64,000 nt of DNA from NCBI GenBank assembly GCA_963930645.1, contig OZ005648.1, forward strand, positions 275,447,403-275,511,402, written 5' to 3'. The stretch is from Salticus scenicus. Lineage: Eukaryota; Arthropoda; Arachnida; Araneae; Salticidae. The translations under genes were made by a program, and so were the position numbers. Below the pieces are notes generated by a model that saw nothing but the letters and a program-made list of their open reading frames with translations, had not been told where the DNA came from and did not search any database. This document shows, piece by piece, positions 22,880-33,697 of this stretch (position 1 is the stretch's first letter; each line of letters begins with the position of its first letter).

Positions 22880-24710
22880 ATGGTTTGTATTGAGAACCTC
22901 TTCCTTTAGGAAGTCGGCTTAAAACGCCTATGCGTTAATCGATGTGATCGCTTACAATAACCATACTTTGAATTTTACATAGCATAAATGTCACCCACTA
23001 CGCTACAACATATGCAATGTTTTTCAAGTGTGCACAAAATAGGAAATTGTGAACAAACAAATACACGTTTTAAGCGTTCTGTTTTTAGCATTAATGTCTA
23101 AACTATCTTTGCGTACTACATCGATGATGCTCTGCAATTTTATAATTCACTTTTTTCCCCTGTCTTGAAACGTTTCCGAGATAGGATCGCTAACTCCACT
23201 CTTTTCCACCAGGTGGCGCTTTAGGCGGTTGAATCGCGTAGCACATGTCCACTTTACTGTACCTACATACCACTTTTATGACTATAACTGCAGCTGTTCA
23301 GCAGTTAAAAGAGTCGGGACTGACTTTTTTGGGCACCCTGTATTTTCTTTTGATCGTAAAGATCTTACAATGGGACCTATTTCAGACCACGACCTTTACA
23401 ATAAAACAAAAAGTATCAAAATCGGATCATCCGTTCAGAAGTTATGAGGTAGCAAACAAAAACAAAAACAAAAAAACATACGCTTTGAATTGAGAACCTC
23501 CTCCTTTTTGATGTCGGTTAATTAGAGCATTTCTTACGAAGTTATAAGCTTACAAACACCAACAACAACACATAGCAATAATTAAGAACACCCTCCTTTC
23601 TGAAGTTGGTTGAAAACGACTTTGCGCTAATCGATGTGACTGCTTACAGTAACATTACTTTGAACCAAGGAGTATACGTGTCTTCCGCTACGCTGTAAAG
23701 CGTGCAACGTAGTTCAAGTGTGCACAGTGTAGGAAATTGCGAACAAGCAATTGCACGTTTTAAGCGTTCTATTTTTAGCAATAATGTCTAAAAACTGTCT
23801 TTTCGTAGTAAATCGATGATACTCTACAACTTCGTAATTAACATTTCTCCCATCTTGAACCGTTTTTGAGATAGGAGCGCTAATGCCGCTGTTTTTCACC
23901 AGATGGCGCTTTATTTTCTTTAGATTGTAAAGATGTTATAATGGGACCTACTTCAGACCAAGATCTCTACAACAAAGCAAAAAGTATCAAGTAACCGTAT
24001 TTTGAACTATATAGCGTATGTCTCACCAGCTACGCTACAACGTGAGCAATGTAGCTTAAGTGTGTATAGTGTACGAAATTGCGAACAAAAAAAAGGCACG
24101 TTTTTAGCCTTGTACTTTTAGCATCAATGTCAAAACTATCTTTTCGTACTAAATCGATGATGCTCTGCAATTTTATAATTCACTTTTTTCCCCTGTCTTG
24201 AACCGTTTCCGAGATAGAAACGCTAGCATGAATGTCTAAACTATCTTTTTGTACTAAATCGATGATAATCTTCAACTTTCTAATTCACTTTTTTTCTCTA
24301 GAACCGTTTTCGAGATAGGAACAGTAACTCCACTTTTTTCCACCAGGTGGCGCAGCAAGCGGTTTAACCTTGTACTGCAGGGCCACTTTACTATACTTAC
24401 ATACCATTTTTATCACTATAGCTGCAGCCGTTTAGCAGTTAAAAGAGTTGGGACTAATTTTTTGGGCACCCTGTATTTTCTTTAGATCGTAAAGATATTA
24501 CAATGGGACCTATTGCAGACCAAGACCTTTTCAACAAAACAAAAAGTATCAAAATCGGAGCATCCGTTCAGAAGTTATGAGCTAACAAACATAAAAAAAA
24601 ACATACGGTTTGAATTGAGAACCTTCCTTCTTTTTTGAAGTCGGTTAAAAAACATACGGTTTGAATTGAGAACCTTCCTTCTTTTTTGAAGTCGGTTAAA
24701 AATAGATATT
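22880..24710. repeat. three diverged tandem copies of DNA-transposon debris
   Basis: The same succession recurs near 22900-23520, 23580-24000 and 24000-24640. It runs: GAGAACCTC..CCTTT..GAAGTCGG, GCTACAACRT..GCAATGT, GTGTGCACA..GTAGGAAATT, GCGTTCTGTTTTTAGCA, TCGATGATGCTCTGCAA, CCGAGATAGGA, CACCAGGTGGCGC, GGGCACCCTGTATTTTC, and ATCCGTTCAGAAGTTATGA. GAAGTCGGTT with GAGAACCTCCTCC is a motif seen at the ends of degenerate DNA elements in many arthropods. At 24601-24701 a 51-bp unit (ACATACGGTTTGAATTGAGA ... GAAGTCGGTT) is duplicated exactly. No transposase frame survives. Confidence 0.75.
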
Positions 24711-25780
24711 AACAATGAAGATTTATCATATGACAGAAATTTGAATATTTGCAAAAAGAAATTCAAATCAATAATAATAATAATAATATTTAGCATTTCA
24801 GAGTGGAATTAAAATTTTTTTTAAACGTTTTATTTTCTTAGAACTACTTCGATTACTAAGATACGGCGCTAAATTTTGCAAATTTTACTTTATGCATCAC
24901 GATGTAAATTAAATTATTATATTACGAAACATTCGTAACATAATGATTTTGTAAAATAATGTTCCGTGACAAAACATTCGTAACATAATATTTCGTAACA
25001 TAATGATTGTTATGCTACGAAACATAACAATAATTAATATTTATTAAATAAAATACTGTGTACTAGTTCATATAATAAATTTTTATACGAATTTTTCAAT
25101 AAATCATTATCGTAAATTATTATATTTTCGGTATTACTGGAACATATAGATATATATCATATAGAAATAATTTTAAATCTTTATCTTAGACTGAATTACG
25201 AATGCAATTTTTACTTACGACCACTGAATGATGACGAGGAAGGCTTCTTGATAATTTTGTCCTATCTTGTTCTGATATCAGGAATAATCACAGTATGACA
25301 AAAATAATAATAATAATAATAAAATAAAATAAAATAAATAAATAAATAATAACAATAATAATAAATTTTATTTCGAATCCTTATCAATTGATAGAGAAGG
25401 CTGTGGTAGGAAAAATGAAAGTTATATGAAAGGGTTTCCTAAATGAAAAGCGTACACGTTGCAAAAAATAAAAAATAAAAAATAAAATAATAATAACAAT
25501 ATTAGCTTTACTGAAAATTTAAAATACATCGCCATTAGTACTGTATCAGTTGTCTCATCGTTTCACCAGCATGTCGATGCTCTTACATAAAAAAAAAAAA
25601 AAAAAAAAATTTCTGTTTTTTGAAAATGTTCCGCTTTGATTCCTTAATTTCCTAATCGGAATGAAATCGTTTCCTTTGTAAAGGTTTTTTAAGCAGCCCA
25701 AAAGTTTGATAATCATAAGAGACAAATTCAGAATGTATGCTAGTTGTTTTAACTTCTAATTTGTGTATGGTCGTCTAGAA
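24711..25780. other. AT-rich stretch, short inverted/direct repeats, no gene
   Basis: Between 24918 and 25030 the words CGTAACATAAT and ACGAAACATTCG occur several times in both orientations. Simple (AAT)n tracts are at 25305-25320 and 25350-25362. A(~21) lies at 25588-25608. No coding region was recognised. Confidence 0.5.
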
Positions 25781-25939
25781 TTCATATGATACATGTGGGG
25801 GAGTGTTATCATGTAGAGGGATAATTTGTTGCGATACAAGGCCTAACCGTTTACTTTTGATTACTTTGCGTAATTCCAAGAGAGTATGCAGATGAATTGC
25901 TAGTTCACTGTAGCGGCAAAAAATCAATCAAAGTTGGTC

Positions 25940-26424
25940 AATGATAATCGAAGAAAACGTTCTTGAAGATGACAACGACTTATTTCAGCAAGATAGAGGT
26001 AGATTAAGAATCTATAGATATTTAAAATTAAAGAGTCATTTAATCATATTTACAATTTTTATAAACTGTAAATAAGAATCAAGGTTAATTAGTTAAAGTA
26101 TTTTTATATATTATAAAGTAATTATTAAATGAAATCTAGTTTGATATGACTTTATTAAATATCGATAGATATAGAAATATATAGTATATATTTCAGCACG
26201 ATGATGCCCCGATACACACATCAAGCTCCACAAAATCCTGGATTCAAGCTAATCATGCCCAAGGTGTTGAATGGCTAGCAAGAAGCCCTGATCTGAATCC
26301 AATAGAAAATTTATGGGGCTTTCTGGTTGGTGATATTTATGGAAATGGGAGCTTACAACACCATAGGTTAGCTGAAAATTTGCCATTGAAAAGAGCTGGA
26401 AAAGCATTCCAAAAGACACTTTGA
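25940..26424 (+). pseudogene. Tc1-like transposase, C-terminal remnant
   Basis: The frame at 26191-26424 reads FQHDDAPIHTSSSTKSW, then VEWLARSPDLNPIENLWGF and ends at TGA. It holds the last two acidic residues of a Tc1 DD34E site with exactly 34 residues between Asp and Glu. Upstream, 25940-26000 encodes IIEENVLEDDNDLFQQD, which fits the segment just before that Asp, so the block LFQ(Q/H)D appears twice, ~200 bp apart, with non-coding DNA between. The N-terminal helix-turn-helix region and the first catalytic Asp were not found. The frame also ends earlier than a full transposase. The copy is dead. Confidence 0.82.
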
Positions 26425-26989
26425 AGAAATATTCTAAATCTATAGCCTTGGGAATGATTCTGTTAATTCAAAAGAATAGCAGATTTTTGGATTATTAGCA
26501 GTTTTTTTAATACTATCTTATGTGTATAATTTCTTCCAGTTTTCTACATGTATTAAAGAAAAAAATTAATTGTAAAATAAAAATTAATTTTAATTTTTGA
26601 AATATTTTTATAGTTTTATTTAAAACTGTCATTCATTGCATTGTATTTGAAAATGCATAAAATTTCAATATGTATTTGTAGAAGTATTTTCCCAGGCTTT
26701 AAAGTTTTTTTTTTTTAAATTTTATAACCACAAAAATGATTAAATTAACTGAAAATAAGTCGAATTTTTTACATTGTTTGCTGTTTTTTAAATAATATCT
26801 TATGTGGCCTTAATATTTTTTTTTCCAGCTTTTTACATATATGAGAAAAGAAAATAAATTTTAAAATAAAAAATAATTTAATTGTTTTTGCAAAATTTTT
26901 ATAGATGTAATTAAAATTGCCTTTTCTTGTGTTATATTTAAATTTGCATAAAACTCATATCATTTAATAAATAAATTAGGTTTTTCAGT
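26425..26989 (+). repeat. tandem duplication of the Tc1 3' flank
   Basis: Two diverged copies of about 280 bp follow the Tc1 fragment. GCAGTTTTTTTAATACTATCTTATGTG ... TTTCTACATG ... TTGCATAAA-type order at about 26496-26670 is repeated as GCTGTTTTTTAAATAATATCTTATGTG ... TTTTACATAT ... TTGCATAAA at about 26779-26960. Divergence is high, so the duplication is old. Confidence 0.6.
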
Positions 26990-29539
26990 TGGCCTTAACA
27001 TTTTTTCCAGGGTTGCATCTCTGTTTCGCTTTTAATGTTACAGATAGACACAACCGGATCCGATGTTAAAATGTACTTAAATGCATTAAAATCTGTTTTT
27101 CTTTTTATGTCAAATTTAAATCTTGGATTATTTTTTAACAGGTCACTCGGAGTTTTAGCGATGATTGTATAGTTTCTAATAAATTTTCTGAAATATCCGG
27201 TTAATCCCAAAAACTTTGAACATCCTTAAATCACTTCGGTTCAAGGAAAACTCGACACCGCTTTGTTTTGTATTGTGAGGGTTTGATTTTTCCATCTGAA
27301 ATTTCTATATCCTAGAAATTCAATGTCACACTTTTTTTTACACTTTTTGAGATTTAGCTCCAGACCGTACTCAGAGGTAGTCTGTAGGACTAGTTTTAAA
27401 TTTTGTATATCTTTCTCTTCTGTTTCTGATGGAATGACTAGATCGTCCATATAAATAACTAAGACATTGCCTTTTAACAGTTTACGGAAAACATTCTAAA
27501 TGTACTTTTGGAAAGCACTGGGAGAGTTCGTTATCCCGAAAAAAGTTTTAAAAGTTCGTATTGACTCTCATGTGTTAAGAAGCTAGTATACTTTCTGGAG
27601 CTTTCTTCCCCATCAATGTGGAAGAAGACATTTTTAAGGTCGAGAGGGGGTGAACACCTTCACTGAAGGTAACTTTTCGATGACATCATCGATTATGGGC
27701 AAGGGAAAGTGTTCTCGAACCGTCTCGAATTATCTTTTTTCTTCATGAAAACTATAGGTGAAGTAAAGTCAGGAGAACTCTTGCGTATAATTTCCTTCTC
27801 TAACCACTCTTCTATTTGTTCTTCGACTATCTTTTTCTCAACTGGTGGTAAACGTCGTGGGACAGAATCTATAAGGACTTCATCAGTCAAATTAATTTTC
27901 ATCTTAACATCGACAGTTATGCTTTATTTGGAGAATAATTCTGAATTAGAGAGGAAAGTTCCGAACGTATGTGTTTATCACTAATGTGGCTCAGATCAAT
28001 ATCAGAGTCCTCAATTTTATTAACCAAATTTATTAAAAAAAATTCTGAAAAAAATTTCGCTTTTAATTTGTGATATCCCAACAGAAAATATGGTTAAGAC
28101 TCCTTGATGGATAACGTCTGTACCAATAATTAAATTAAAATTAATTGAAACATTATTTGCGCAACTAAAGTATTAGTATTAAAAACATAATCATCAATAT
28201 TTATTTCTGCTGAAAAAGAACCTAATGGTCTCACGAACATTCTCCCCAATCCAGAAAACGAAATATTATTTTTTTATAAGCTTGCATTTTTATTTATTTT
28301 TTCATAAACACTATTTTTGATAAGAGTCTTTTGAGAACCCGTATCGATCAATGCATTGATAGGTGTATCATTAATGTACATTTAAAGTTTGAGAACAGAC
28401 TGTATTAACTTGTGAGATATTTCGTGTTTTTTCCTGTTTTGGTTTAAGATATTCAAAAGACTTGTGGCCGTACTCCGAGCAATTAAAACAAAGGGGACAT
28501 TTATTTTTATGTTAACAGTCTGCGTTTTTATGATTGTATTGGCCGCAGTTAAAACAATGTATTTATTTTTTAACAGAACTCGTCATAGTGTCATGTTTTG
28601 GTTTTTCAAATTTAGGTTTACTTTCAAATTACATTATGGTTCAAGTTTCGGTTTAGACTGTTTAGATTTATCAACATCTTTCATAATCTTTTCATATTTT
28701 TTCAAATTTTCCCGAAATTCAGTTATATTTTTAGCCCCATATAAAATTGATTTTTTATAAATAGGGTACAATATTGGATTTAACTCTGCTTTCACCTATA
28801 TTACCGCGTGCACACAACTTTTTCATGTTAAGAAAATATTCATCATACGTTTCATTTGGTTCTATTTTTCGCTGCACTAATATTCCATGCAATTCCGCAG
28901 CTGTGCAGAGTGCCAAATTCTTTTAAAAGTAAGCTTTTTAATTTGAATCAAGATATGGATTTTTAATTCACTCTCAATTAACAGCTTAGCTTTACCCTTT
29001 AACATTTTCTTACCATAGATTAATTTATAGAATTCAGATAAGTTTAATACATTCGTAATACAATCAAAGCTTTCTAACCATTTAGTGATATTTTCGTTTT
29101 CATTTCCAGAAAAATGTGTAATCATAGATTCAAAGTCACTAAAATTAATATTATTTTTCACAGTGGCATCATGAATTGAAATTCGCTGTTTATTCTCATT
29201 GTGTATTGCATCAGATTCATTACTTACATGTTCATTAAATACAGAGTTTTTGGGGTCATTACTTTCATTTGTAATTTCAGACTCATCACTACTACTTTCA
29301 TTAATATCATCATCTATTTCCTTTTCATCAGTAACAATATACTATTTTTTAAATCATTCAGATTATTCAAACAAGTAACGATTCTGGTGGCTAAAGTGTT
29401 GATCCGTGTTGATACTTAACATATCGGCGATATTGATAAGTTCATATAATTTAAATCGTTGTATGACATCATTTAATTTTTTCATAAAGTCTGGACCATT
29501 CGGCTCATAACAGAAACCCACGAAACTTTTCTTAAACAT
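26990..29539 (-). pseudogene. Ty3-type LTR retrotransposon gag-pol pseudogene, copy 2
   Basis: Read on the minus strand, gag starts at Met 29539 (MFKKSFVGFCYEPNGPD) and continues to the capsid-like FSGNENENITKWLESFD (near 29100). Two zinc knuckles follow (28440-28570): CFNCGQYNHKNADC intact, and CFNCSEYGHKSFEY with the last Cys lost. Protease shows ALIDTGSQKTLI (near 28345). Reverse transcriptase has RRLPPVEKKIVEEQIEEWL (27850), VIYMDDLVIPS (27450) and GLTGYFRKFIRNY (27200). The copy stops inside the RT connection; RNase H, integrase and 3' LTR are absent, and the Tc1 duplication abuts the break. Many stops and frameshifts interrupt it. The hAT copy at 29573-30111 lies in its leader. Confidence 0.85.
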
Positions 29540-29572
29540 TTCCTATTCGATCGATATTTCACACACTATACA

Positions 29573-30111
29573 CAGTGTTAGAAATAAGATTTTTGAAGCT
29601 AGGCGTCAAAATGACACCTGGATTAAATTTTTTGGGCGTCAAAATGAAAAATCTAGGTGCCATCTATAATTAAATATGTATATATATATATATAAAAATA
29701 ATGATAAAGCATCAACTTGTAAATAATATATGCAAGATTATATAAAAAATATTTATGTAGTGAATGTACATATTTAAAATCGCAAATTTATTCTTCGCCC
29801 AGAAGTTACATCATTCCACCACATCTTAATAGCATTTTCTGGGCAGAAATCTTCCAATTTAGGGCGGTTTAATTTAATCATTAACAAATTGTCAACTGCT
29901 TTCATAGAGATATGATTTCTTAAATCAGTTTTTATTAGGTTTAATTGACTGAAATAGACTTGTTTACAGTCTGATGGGATTGGGAAAATTATTAGGTATG
30001 ATGCGGAAAAAATCCAGGCGTCAAATATGGCACCTATGATTGAAATTCTAGGCGTCAAAATGAAAAAACTGGTCGCAAAATGCAACTAACGACCGCTTAT
30101 TTCTAACCCTG
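29573..30111. mobile_element. hAT element, internally deleted, with perfect 8-bp target duplication
   Basis: Ends are CAGTGTTAGAAATAAG (left) and, reverse-complemented, CAGGGTTAGAAATAAG (right). Both flanks carry ACTATACA (29565-29572 and 30112-30119), an exact 8-bp duplication diagnostic of hAT. Subterminal words GGCGTCAAAATGA repeat several times at both ends. A transposase C-terminal fragment is inside. It sits a few tens of bases upstream of the gag start of Ty3 copy 2. Confidence 0.93.
29774..30085 (-). pseudogene. hAT transposase C-terminal (dimerisation) fragment
   Basis: The 103-codon frame includes FSQLNLIKTDLRNHISMKAV, then NLLMIKLNRPKLEDF and NAIKMWWNDV. This order is characteristic of the C-terminal dimerisation region of hAT transposases of the ZNF862-like kind. 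The BED finger and catalytic core are missing, so the element is non-autonomous. The first ~45 codons overlap the terminal-repeat region and are probably not original coding sequence. Confidence 0.75.
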
Positions 30112-30119
30112 ACTATACA

Positions 30120-30300
30120 CTAAGCTAAAGTTCGAAAATCCCACTTCAGAAGATCGGAATGTTGCACGTTTCCGCTGCAACGTCACTCCACTGCTTAAAT
30201 CCGAAACCTTTCTCATGCTGGTTACTCTCATTCGGTTTATTTTCATTACTTAGCTATTTCCCATTAGCTAAATCCACAAAATGTGATTTATCACCTTTTT
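30120..30300 (-). other. likely leader of Ty3 copy 2
   Basis: This sequence continues upstream of the gag start once the hAT copy is discounted. No primer-binding site or LTR border could be fixed. Confidence 0.35.
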
Positions 30301-30640
30301 TAATCAGTTCAAGTATGTAAGACATTTGTAACTCGCCCCGCCCAAAGGTACCCGAGTAACAAACTGTTTCGTCGCTATAACAGAATCCCTCCAGCAGGAG
30401 CCCCACAGGCTCCAACACCCGAACACCCTAAACACCGCAACGACACCAGCATGTGCAAGCCGATGGTAACCAGGGACCGAGAAAACCCGATCCCACCCGG
30501 CAGGTACGAAGCGCAAGTACCACTGCCCGCAAACCACCCAGGCAAAACCCAGGGGCAGCCACAGCAAGCTGCACCGCAACACAACCCACCAAAAAACACC
30601 CCCGACAAGAAGACACAAACAAGAAAACCAACATAATAAA
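30301..30640. other. G/C-rich island of unknown origin
   Basis: About 340 bases with far higher G+C than the surroundings, A/C-rich on the plus strand (CACCCGAACACCC, CCACCAAAAAACACCCCCGAC). Long overlapping frames are open on both strands (for example 30304-30618 minus and 30453-30668 plus), but they are mutually incompatible, of odd composition (Cys/Gly/Trp-rich or Pro/Gln-rich), and match no family I know. It may be a fragment of a non-LTR element or a foreign insertion. I assign no function. Confidence 0.4.
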
Positions 30641-31039
30641 TATTCAACTAATAACTAAAAATAACTAAATTTAACAGAAATATATAAATGTTACAGACAA
30701 TAGGGGAAGGGGCAGGGGCAAGGCTAAAAACTAAATAATAAACCAGGTCAAGGGCACGAACAACCTGTTCAATAAGACGAAGTAAATGTAAAATCAAAAC
30801 CCTACCCAAAATAAGACAAAACACATATCATCATTTTACTAATAATAAGATAAAATACTTAGCAGTTGTAAGCAAAATAATATAAAAACGAAATAAATAC
30901 TGAAATAAAATACAAGTATGTAAGAATGACACACAGTTTCAAAAGTTTTATGCTAATTCACTTCTCACAAAAAGTCAATTTTTATTTGATTAGAAATTTA
31001 TTCATCAACCCTGAAAGCTCATTTCAGAAAATTTGGGAG
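30641..31039. other. AT-rich stretch, no gene
   Basis: A-rich sequence with AATAAAATAC-type words. No gene or element end recognised. Confidence 0.5.
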
Positions 31040-31175
31040 TGGAAGGCTGATTTTTTATACCAACTATGTGAAAAATGGCAGAGCCGGGAATCGAACCCGG
31101 GCCTCCCGCTTTACGTGCGGTTGCTCAAACCATTGAGCTACCCTGACTGATTACCAGCTAGTGAGAAATGTCTAG
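31040..31175 (-). mobile_element. tRNA-derived SINE (copy 1)
   Basis: On the minus strand a tRNA-like unit (31077-31149) has box A TAGCTCAATGG and box B GGTTCGATTCC, a perfect T-arm (CCGGG/CCCGG) and a nearly paired acceptor stem. The anticodon loop ACGTAAA has C at position 33 rather than the required T, so it is not a working tRNA. A conserved tail (TTTTTCACATAGTTGGTA ... ATCAGCC) follows, and an upstream block (AGCTGGTAATCAG) precedes; both recur in the other copies. Confidence 0.85.
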
Positions 31176-31258
31176 TGAGAGAATGAGAAATGTGAGAAAG
31201 TTCCTTTGAAGTTTCTACAAAAAGTAGGAAGAAAATAATTTTTTGGGAATAAGCTGTT

Positions 31259-32290
31259 TTATTGCTTTTCAAAATATTCGCCTTTATGATTTATACACTT
31301 TTCCATCAGTCCAAACCAATTCTTGAAACAGTTTTTCCACTCTGAAGTTGATATCTCAGAAACATGGTTTTGGAAGGCATCAACAACTTCTTGAGATGAT
31401 GAAAATCGCTGCACACGCATTTTTTGTTTCACATAAGGGAACAAGAAAAAGTCGTTAGTCGACAAATCAGGCGAATATTGGCAAGGAGACATCAATTCGA
31501 TATTTTATCCTTCACATAGTCAATTGTTTCACGTGCTGTGTGGGAGCTGGCGTTGTCGTGAGGAAGAATGATGCGGCGATTTTTGTTGTTTTTCCTAGTT
31601 TCGTTGATGACTTTTGGCAAACAAATTTCTGTATACCATTTGGCGTTAACAGTTTTTCGATCCTCTAAAGAAATGGTTGTAAGGCCGAAAAACAAGCAAT
31701 CATTTTCTTGAAAGTGCTTCTCGAACGAACAACTTTCGTAGTATTCGGTTCAACCGGAAACACCCAAACAGTGGATTTTTGTTTAGTTTCGGCTCATACG
31801 AATATATCCAAGTTTCGTCACTGTAACGATGTGTTGTATACGGATTTTGCTGTTCCCAATTTGAATTTTTTTAGCATTTCCTTACACAAATTTACACGAG
31901 CCTCCTTTTGAGCTTCTGTCAAATTGTGCGAAATCCATTTGGAACAAATCTTCTTTAACAGCTAAATATTCGTGCAAAATCGAATGTATTGCAGTCTGTG
32001 ATATGCCAAGCGATGCTTCTATCCCACGATACGTGACATGTCGATCTTCTTCAATCATCTTGCGCACAGCATCGATGTTGTTTGGAATCACTTCCGATTT
32101 TGGTCGTCCTTCACGAGATACATCACTGACGGACGCATGACCTCGACGAAATTCTGCAAACAACAGTCTTTTCTGAGGGTTCTTCATTACCAAAAGTTTC
32201 ACGAAGCAGTACTATGCATTCTTGTCGAGTGAGGCCTTTCTTAAAATCACAAAAAATCATCCAACGGAAACCTTCACTAGTTATTTCCAT
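31259..32290 (-). pseudogene. mariner transposase, frameshifted
   Basis: The original frame starts at Met 32290 (MEITSEGFRWMIFCDFKKGL), has the paired helix-turn-helix region (RRGHASVSDVSREGRPKS; RHVTYRGIEASLGISQTAI), then the first catalytic Asp (SDETWIYSYEP, near 31810), the second (ILPHDNASSHTARETIDYV, near 31560) and the third (YSPDLSTNDFFLFPYVK, near 31440). The spacing fits a DD34D mariner if single-base losses are allowed for. It ends at TAA (31259-31261), near the usual family length of ~345 residues. At least three frameshifts split it: near 32195, near 31710-31880 and at about 31495. Terminal inverted repeats were not clearly found. The SINE abuts its left side. Confidence 0.9.
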
Positions 32291-33123
32291 TTTTTTCACT
32301 CACTTGCTTCTTTTAAACACTCACTGTAAACAAAATACGCAGACTATTTCTAAGATGCCACTGATTCCAAGATAAAAAAAAATGTGAATTTTAAAAAATC
32401 CTGAAGAAAAATTTCAGTAGCGCCTTCTATTGGTCGTTTGTAAAAACATAAAAGGCAACCCTCGGATACAGCAAACATCTTCATCCCGTCATGGCCAAAC
32501 ATCTTCTCCCGGAAATTTTCCGTTACCAGATTCTCTTCCGCTTTCCTTCGATTCGAGTTGTTTTTTATTTCGAATGCTTCTCACCAGTACTGCTGCACCA
32601 TATAGCTGCTGCGGGGTGGAGAAAAAGAGAAAAGGCGCTGTTCTCGTTAAAGAGGCTAGGTATTCTTCGCAACCCACAATATAAAAAAAAAAAATAATAA
32701 TAATGATTGAAATAGTACTGATGAAAATTAACCTATTAGAAAATGTGACATATAAATCCTTATACGTAAAAAATAAAAAGATTTTATAGAATTTGGTTTC
32801 GAATATACACATTAAATTTCTCAGTTGAAAATGATTCAAATAATACTATTTGATTTTTAGATATAGTCTATATTTTAACAAAACACTGATTTGAGTGCCA
32901 AAAGCTAAATGAAGGGGATTTTTTTTCTTTGCTAATAAAATAAAGGAATAAAAAAAAAGAAAGGAAAAATAAATAAAGAAAAGGAAAAAATCGTGAGAAA
33001 TCATTAACAACTTTCAATATAAATATAATTATAAATATTGACACAACGTTGAAAATGCCAATTTAAAAAATATTAAACGCAAGCTGCAGTATCGGTATCG
33101 TAAAGCACACCGTCATCAATGCA
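32291..33123. other. stretch without recognised gene
   Basis: The part from 32410 to 32690 has moderate G+C and several open frames in both directions but nothing recognisable. The remainder is AT-rich with A/G runs (32945-32995). Confidence 0.45.
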
Positions 33124-33290
33124 GAATGACGAGGTATATTATTGCCCTTATATAAAGATAGGGAAGTGAAATTTAGAATTTCAATTGGCTAACGCATTCA
33201 GTCTCTTAAATTCCTATTGGCTACTATTTCGACTCTAAAATTCGCTTTTCTATAGATATATGTAAGAGCAATAATCCATCTTGTCATTTG
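33124..33290. mobile_element. short MITE, ~170 bp
   Basis: The left end AATGACGAGGTATATTATTG CCCTTATATA is mirrored by the right end (reverse complement AATGACAAGATGGATTATTG CTCTTACATATA). The arms are ~70% identical over about 70 bp and hold TTGGCTA/TAGCCAA words. No clear target duplication. Confidence 0.65.
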
Positions 33291-33484
33291 TAAATCACAG
33301 CTGCTAGTTAGGCTCCTCTCTGGTCTCTCTCCTCTGCATATAGACATGTAAAGTCGCCATATCATCACGAATGAGTTTCTTAGAACTCATCCAGCTTATA
33401 AATTCCGATCATCTGGATGATGTAACCCTACTTGAAGCTCTGTTCTTCTCAGGTGAAGTTAAGCAGTGATCGTGTTCACTGTAG

Positions 33485-33697
33485 CATGCTTGCCAACCAC
33501 CTCATTATGAAGCGTAGTACTTTTAGTCACCGCCTTTTTTTGTACACCAGTCATTTTTTAGAGTAATTTCATTCTTATTTAATCGTAACACTATTTGGAG
33601 AGAATTGCTCTAAATATATAGTGGTGTGGGAAAAGGGGCGTATTTTCAAGGGGCGTTAACAAGTCTACGCTTATTAATGAGATGGTTGGCAGTCCTG
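33485..33697. mobile_element. TGCCAAC-type MITE with 6-bp duplication (copy 1)
   Basis: Left end CATGCTTGCCAACCACCTCA; right end, reverse-complemented, CAGGACTGCCAACCATCTCA. The arms continue through AAGCGTAG and an (A/G)CCGCC..TTTT..ACACCA(C/G) segment to a TTTTTAGAG centre. Flanks are CTGTAG at 33479-33484 and 33698-33703, a perfect 6-bp direct repeat. It is non-coding. Same family as 49725-49919, 50514-50843 and 52128-52308. Confidence 0.82.

Noticed and set aside
30304..30668. protein-coding genes in the G/C-rich island
   Set aside because: Overlapping open frames on both strands with implausible composition; they are explained by low stop frequency in G/C-rich DNA.
31077..31149. functional tRNA gene on the minus strand
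   Set aside because: Anticodon loop lacks the invariant T before the anticodon, the acceptor has a mismatch, and the sequence is shared with three other SINE copies.
33440..33484. GTGAAGTTAAGCAGTG resembles part of 5S rRNA, suggesting a 5S-derived SINE
   Set aside because: Only ~13-16 bases match; the rest of the 5S sequence is not recognisable once the MITE at 33485-33697 is removed.
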